A stretch of DNA of 64,000 nt from Pseudomonas sp. CC120222-01a (GTDB lineage Bacteria; Pseudomonadota; Gammaproteobacteria; Pseudomonadales; Pseudomonadaceae): contig NZ_QEQQ01000005.1 in the NCBI RefSeq assembly GCF_003097235.1, positions 62,001-126,000 of the forward strand, in the 5' to 3' direction. Shown here piece by piece: positions 60,996-64,000 of the stretch. Position 1 is the stretch's first letter. Every line of letters begins with the position of its first letter. The notes under the pieces are model-generated. The model searched no databases, was not told where the DNA came from, and saw only the letters and a program-made list of their open reading frames with translations. The position numbers and the translations under genes are program-made.

Positions 60996-61919
60996 ATGGA
61001 CCTTCGCCAGCTGCGCTACTTCATCGCCCTCACCGAATACCGCAGTTTCGTCCGTGCCGCCGAAGCCATGGGCATCACCCAACCCGCCTTCAGCCGGGCC
61101 ATCCAGGGCCTCGAACACACCTTCGGTTGCCCCCTGGTCGACCGCGCCAGCAAAGCCCTGCCCCCTACCCCCGAGGGCCTGGTAGTGCTGCAGCACGCCC
61201 GCCGCCTGGTGCAAGGCGCTACTCAGCTGAGCAACGAAGTGCTGCAGATGACCAAGCTCGACGCTGGCGAGCTGCATTTCGGCAGCGGCCCGGCCCTGGC
61301 CGTGCGCCTGGTCCCGCAAGCGCTGCAACATTTCCTCGCCAGCCACCCCGGCATCCGCACGGCGCTGGTGGTGGACAATGCCGAGCGCTTGGGCCAGGCC
61401 CTGCGCCGCGAGCAGATCGAGTTCTTCGTCGATGACATCCGCCCCTTCGAAGCCGACCCCAACTTCCACACCGAACCGCTCACGCCACGCCCCGGGCTGT
61501 TCTTCTGCCGTCCCGGCCACCCGCTGCTGGCCAAGGACAGCCTGTCGACCAACGACCTGTTCGCCTACCCTTTGGCCAGTGCCCTGCTCGCCCCCGGCGT
61601 GCGCAAGCGCCTGGCCAACCTGAGCGGGCGCAGCGATTTCATCCCGCACTTGCAGACCGAGCACCTGGCGGTGTTGCGCAGCGTGGTGCTGGCCAGCGAT
61701 GCCGTGGGCACGGCCAGCGAAGAAGCCGTGGCCGACGACCTCGCCAGCGGGCGCCTGGTGCGCCTGCACTGGCGCAACCTGCCACCGGCCCTGGAGGTGC
61801 TGAGCGTGAGATGTGGGGTGGTCAGCCGCAGCGGCTACCGGTTGTCACCGGCGGCACGGGCCATGATCGAGACCCTGGTGAGGCTGGATGCACCAATGCG
61901 CGCTGCTGCCATTCGCTGA
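60996..61919 (+). CDS. LysR-family regulator
   Basis: 307 residues. The N-terminal helix-turn-helix is MDLRQLRYFIALTEYRSFVRAAEAMGITQPAFSRAIQGLEHTFGCPLVDR, and a LysR effector domain covers about 92-300. It is a solitary gene, preceded by an AT-rich 100 bp and followed by a Mpo1-like gene. Regulation of the neighbouring porin or pca genes is possible, though P. putida pca genes are classically under the IclR-type PcaR. Confidence 0.88.
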   Translation: MDLRQLRYFIALTEYRSFVRAAEAMGITQPAFSRAIQGLEHTFGCPLVDRASKALPPTPEGLVVLQHARRLVQGATQLSNEVLQMTKLDAGELHFGSGPALAVRLVPQALQHFLASHPGIRTALVVDNAERLGQALRREQIEFFVDDIRPFEADPNFHTEPLTPRPGLFFCRPGHPLLAKDSLSTNDLFAYPLASALLAPGVRKRLANLSGRSDFIPHLQTEHLAVLRSVVLASDAVGTASEEAVADDLASGRLVRLHWRNLPPALEVLSVRCGVVSRSGYRLSPAARAMIETLVRLDAPMRAAAIR

Positions 61920-61990
61920 ACTGATGATGGTGGTGACCGCGGGCTATTCTCAGCTATATCGAGACATCGGCCACCCAGGGAGGAACAACA

Positions 61991-62503
61991 ATGAAAAACC
62001 TCGTCGAACACCTGAGCCAATACGCCAACTACCACCGCGACCCACGCAACATCGCCACCCACTTCGTCGGCATTCCGCTGATCGTCGTAGCAGTGACTGT
62101 GCTGCTGTCACGCCCCGGCTGGGACGTTGCAGGCATCTGGCTATCCCCCGCCCTGCTCGCCGCAGCCGCTGCCGTGCGATTCTACCTGCGCCTGGACCTG
62201 CGCTTCGGCCTGGTCATGGGCCTGCTGCTGGGCCTGTGCCTGTGGATCGGCCAGGCACTGGCCACGCAATCCACCGGCCTGTGGCTCAGCGCCGGCCTGG
62301 GTGCGTTCGTGGTGGGCTGGATCATCCAGTTCGTCGGGCATCATTACGAAGGCCGCAAGCCGGCGTTCGTCGACGATATCAGCGGGCTGATCATCGGCCC
62401 GCTGTTCGTTGTGGCTGAAGCGGCATTCATGCTGGGCCTGTGCCCGGCATTGAAACAGGCCGTGGAAGCCAATGCCGGGCCAGTAGCCGTGCGCGGGGTT
62501 TAA
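61991..62503 (+). CDS. Mpo1-like (DUF962/YGL010w) membrane protein
   Basis: 170 residues with four hydrophobic segments. The two family motifs, YHRDPRNIATHFVGIPL (about 14-30) and QFVGHHYEGRKPA (about 114-126), hold the conserved His residues that in yeast Mpo1 bind iron for alpha-oxidation of 2-hydroxy fatty acids. The bacterial role is not established. AGGGAGGAAC precedes the ATG. Its stop codon interlocks with that of pcaC. Confidence 0.87.
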   Translation: MKNLVEHLSQYANYHRDPRNIATHFVGIPLIVVAVTVLLSRPGWDVAGIWLSPALLAAAAAVRFYLRLDLRFGLVMGLLLGLCLWIGQALATQSTGLWLSAGLGAFVVGWIIQFVGHHYEGRKPAFVDDISGLIIGPLFVVAEAAFMLGLCPALKQAVEANAGPVAVRGV

Positions 62504-62510
62504 CCCCGCG
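62492..62510. terminator. Palindrome over the convergent Mpo1-like/pcaC stop codons
   Basis: CGCGGGGTT-T-AACCCCGCG is a perfect 19-bp palindrome containing both stop codons (the coding regions overlap by 4 bp). It has no T-run but may stall or protect both transcript ends. Confidence 0.5.
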
Positions 62511-62892
62511 ACTCTACGCCCAGTTCATCCCACACCGACTCGGCCATGTGGAAGGTGGCATTGGCTGCCGGGATGCCGCAGTAGATCGCGCTCTGCATCA
62601 GCACTTCCTTGATCTCGTCGCGGGTCACGCCGTTGTTGGCTGCCGCACGCAGGTGCAGCTTGAGCTCGTCGTTGCGGTTCATGCCGATCAGCATGGCGAT
62701 GGTGATCAGGCTGCGGGTGTGACGCGGCAGGCCTGGGCGGGTCCAGATGTCACCCCAGGCATGGCGGGTGATCATTTCCTGGAACTCGCCGTTGAAGTCG
62801 TTGAGCTTCTCCAGGCTGCGGTCCACGTGGGCATCGCCCAGCACTGCGCGGCGAACCTGCATGCCGGCGTCGTAACGTTGTTTCTCGTCCAT
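62500..62892 (-). CDS. pcaC: 4-carboxymuconolactone decarboxylase PcaC
   Basis: Converts gamma-carboxymuconolactone to beta-ketoadipate enol-lactone in the protocatechuate branch. The 130 residues are the normal length for free-standing PcaC. RRAVLGDAHVDRSLEKLNDFNGEFQEMITRHAWGDIWTRPGL (about 13-54) and HLRAAANNGVTRDEIKEVLMQSAIYCGIPAA with the conserved Glu/Cys/His region are present. It is the last gene of the pcaBDC run; the start at 62892 is 10 bp after pcaD. Confidence 0.96.
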   Translation of the reverse strand: MDEKQRYDAGMQVRRAVLGDAHVDRSLEKLNDFNGEFQEMITRHAWGDIWTRPGLPRHTRSLITIAMLIGMNRNDELKLHLRAAANNGVTRDEIKEVLMQSAIYCGIPAANATFHMAESVWDELGVESRG

Positions 62893-62902
62893 GGCCAATT
62901 CC

Positions 62903-63694
62903 TCAGCGAGCCAGCAGGAAGTCGAGCACGCGGCGGCTGAAGGCCTCGCCAATCTCGACGTTGGACAGGTGCGCCGCCGGGAACTCGGCGTAGGTGGCAC
63001 CGATGATACCGGCCTGCATGAAGCGGCCATGCTCCGGCGTGGTGACCACGTCTTCGGTGCCGGCGACGATCAGCGTCGCCACCTGGATGCGGCCCAGTTG
63101 CTCACGGAAATCGGCGTCACGCACGGCCGCGCAGTTGGCGGCATACCCTTGCGGGCTGGTTTGCGCCAGCATCTGGCAGATGCGCTGGGCTTCTTGTGGC
63201 TGCTGCTGGGCAAACGCCGGGGTGAACCAGCGGGCGATGGAGGCATCGCGCAGGTCGACCATGGCCTGCTGGCCGCCCTTGAGCACGGTGTCGATACGGG
63301 TGTTCCACACTTCGTCGTTGGCGATCTTGGCGGCGGTGTTGCACAGGGTCAGGCTGTGCAGGCGCGCCCCGGCATGAATACCCAGCCACTGGCCGATCAG
63401 GCCGCCCATGGACAGGCCGACGAAGTGCGCGTGCTGAATGTCCAGCGCGTCGAGCAGCGCCAGTACATCCTGGCCCAGTTGCTCGATGCTGTAGGGGCCA
63501 TCGCTTACCAGCGAAGCGCCATGGCCACGGGTGTCGTAGCGCAGCACCCGGAAGTGTTCGCTCCACAGCGGAATCTGGCTGTCCCACATGCCCAGGTCAG
63601 TACCCAGCGAGTTGGACAGGACCAGCACCGGCGCATCGGCCGGGCCGTCGAGTTGGTAGTTCAATACGCCATCGGCCAGTTGCAAGTGCGCCAC
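62903..63694 (-). CDS. pcaD: Beta-ketoadipate enol-lactone hydrolase PcaD
   Basis: Hydrolyses enol-lactone to beta-ketoadipate. 263 residues, alpha/beta hydrolase: LSNSLGTDLGMWD (oxyanion region, about 26-38), the nucleophile in GLSMGGLIGQWLG (about 98-110), the Asp in IVAGTEDVVT and the His in EFPAAHLSNVE. A GTG start is read. It lies between pcaB and pcaC with short gaps, one operon. Confidence 0.95.
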   Translation of the reverse strand: MAHLQLADGVLNYQLDGPADAPVLVLSNSLGTDLGMWDSQIPLWSEHFRVLRYDTRGHGASLVSDGPYSIEQLGQDVLALLDALDIQHAHFVGLSMGGLIGQWLGIHAGARLHSLTLCNTAAKIANDEVWNTRIDTVLKGGQQAMVDLRDASIARWFTPAFAQQQPQEAQRICQMLAQTSPQGYAANCAAVRDADFREQLGRIQVATLIVAGTEDVVTTPEHGRFMQAGIIGATYAEFPAAHLSNVEIGEAFSRRVLDFLLAR

Positions 63695-63705
63695 AGCGGT
63701 CTCCT

Positions 63706-64000
63706 TCAGGCAGTCAAACGTTGATGTTCAGCCACGGCGCGCGCCACCCAGACGCGGGCCTGGCCGAGGTAATGAGCAGGGTCGAGCAGGCGGTCGAGTT
63801 CTTCCGCGCTCAGCTCGGCACTGACCTGCGGCTCTTCACCCAGCACGGCGCGCAAATGGCGCTGTTCGGCCACGGCCCGCTGGCAGCATTGCTCCAGCAA
63901 GTGGTGGGCACGGTCACGGCCCAGGCGCTGGGCGAGCACGATGCTGACTGCTTCGGCCAGCACCAGGCCTTGTGTCAGGTCGAGGTTGCGGCGCATGCGT
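63706..64000 (-). CDS. pcaB: 3-carboxy-cis,cis-muconate cycloisomerase PcaB (C-terminal part)
   Basis: Only the C-terminal ~98 residues are in the window (MRRNLDLTQGLVLAEAVSIVLAQRLGRDRAHHLLEQCC...). They match the end of PcaB in the fumarase/aspartase superfamily: NLDLTQGLVLAEAVS and the following helix pair. The gene continues beyond 64000 on the minus strand; the apparent Met near 63996 is internal. It is followed by pcaD after 11 bp. Confidence 0.92.
   Translation of the reverse strand, partial: RMRRNLDLTQGLVLAEAVSIVLAQRLGRDRAHHLLEQCCQRAVAEQRHLRAVLGEEPQVSAELSAEELDRLLDPAHYLGQARVWVARAVAEHQRLTA

Overview
The window is high-GC, densely packed chromosomal DNA from a fluorescent Pseudomonas, most likely of the Pseudomonas putida group. 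Pointers are a ttgR-ttgABC efflux locus with its characteristic operator, phaG, a protocatechuate (pca) cluster next to an OprD-family porin, the algU-mucA-mucB-mucD stress locus beside lepA-lepB, and many REP elements of the P. putida type (an arm GTGGGAGCGGGCTTGCCCGC and its inverse). Most of it looks like core genome. Accessory material is limited to a HigBA-like pair (27.2-27.8 kb), a DUF4917/SIR2-like gene (29.1-30.1 kb) and an AT-richer EamA transporter segment (30.1-31.3 kb).

Layout. 0-6.6 kb: lepB (partial), lepA, mucD, mucB, mucA and algU on the minus strand, read from two AlgU-type promoters; mucC is absent. 6.5-10.8 kb: nadB, ygfX/sdhE, ygfZ and an HDOD gene. 10.9-18.6 kb: a tricarboxylate uptake locus with a TctE/TctD-like two-component system divergent from an OpdH-like porin, tctC, tctB, tctA and an AbrB-family membrane protein. 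18.7-25.1 kb: ung, an enoyl-CoA hydratase-family gene, a Tyr-rich lipoprotein, a diguanylate cyclase, a CWC protein, rsuA, phaG and tRNA-Gly(CCC). 25.3-33.2 kb: a SulP transporter, HigBA-like pair, glpQ-like gene, DUF4917, EamA, a methyltransferase and a TPM protein. 33.4-40.5 kb: bglX, then dctB-dctD with a sigma-54-type promoter and tandem upstream dyads in front of a KgtP-like permease.

40.5-52.6 kb: a COG4705-like membrane protein divergent from a secreted protein built of 13-residue repeats, small oxidoreductases with LysR/AraC regulators, a ThDP-dependent decarboxylase, an oxaloacetate decarboxylase-type enzyme and a DHA2 MFS exporter. 52.6-59.3 kb: ttgR and ttgABC. 59.5-64 kb: a second OprD-family porin, a LysR regulator, a Mpo1-like protein and pcaC, pcaD and pcaB (partial).

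The genes describe an organic-acid and aromatic-acid scavenger with strong envelope-stress and solvent/drug efflux capacity. Uptake genes (opdH-like, tctC, the kgtP-like gene, the second porin) carry an A-rich AANAANAA motif just ahead of the start codon, the type of site used by Hfq/Crc for catabolite repression. No fully novel multi-gene system is demonstrable. The least explained items are the repeat protein with its divergent membrane partner, the SIR2-like DUF4917 protein, a 17-bp hairpin ahead of the AraC gene and the paired dyads downstream of dctD. All functions are assigned by reading the sequence and recalling protein families; no database search was run.
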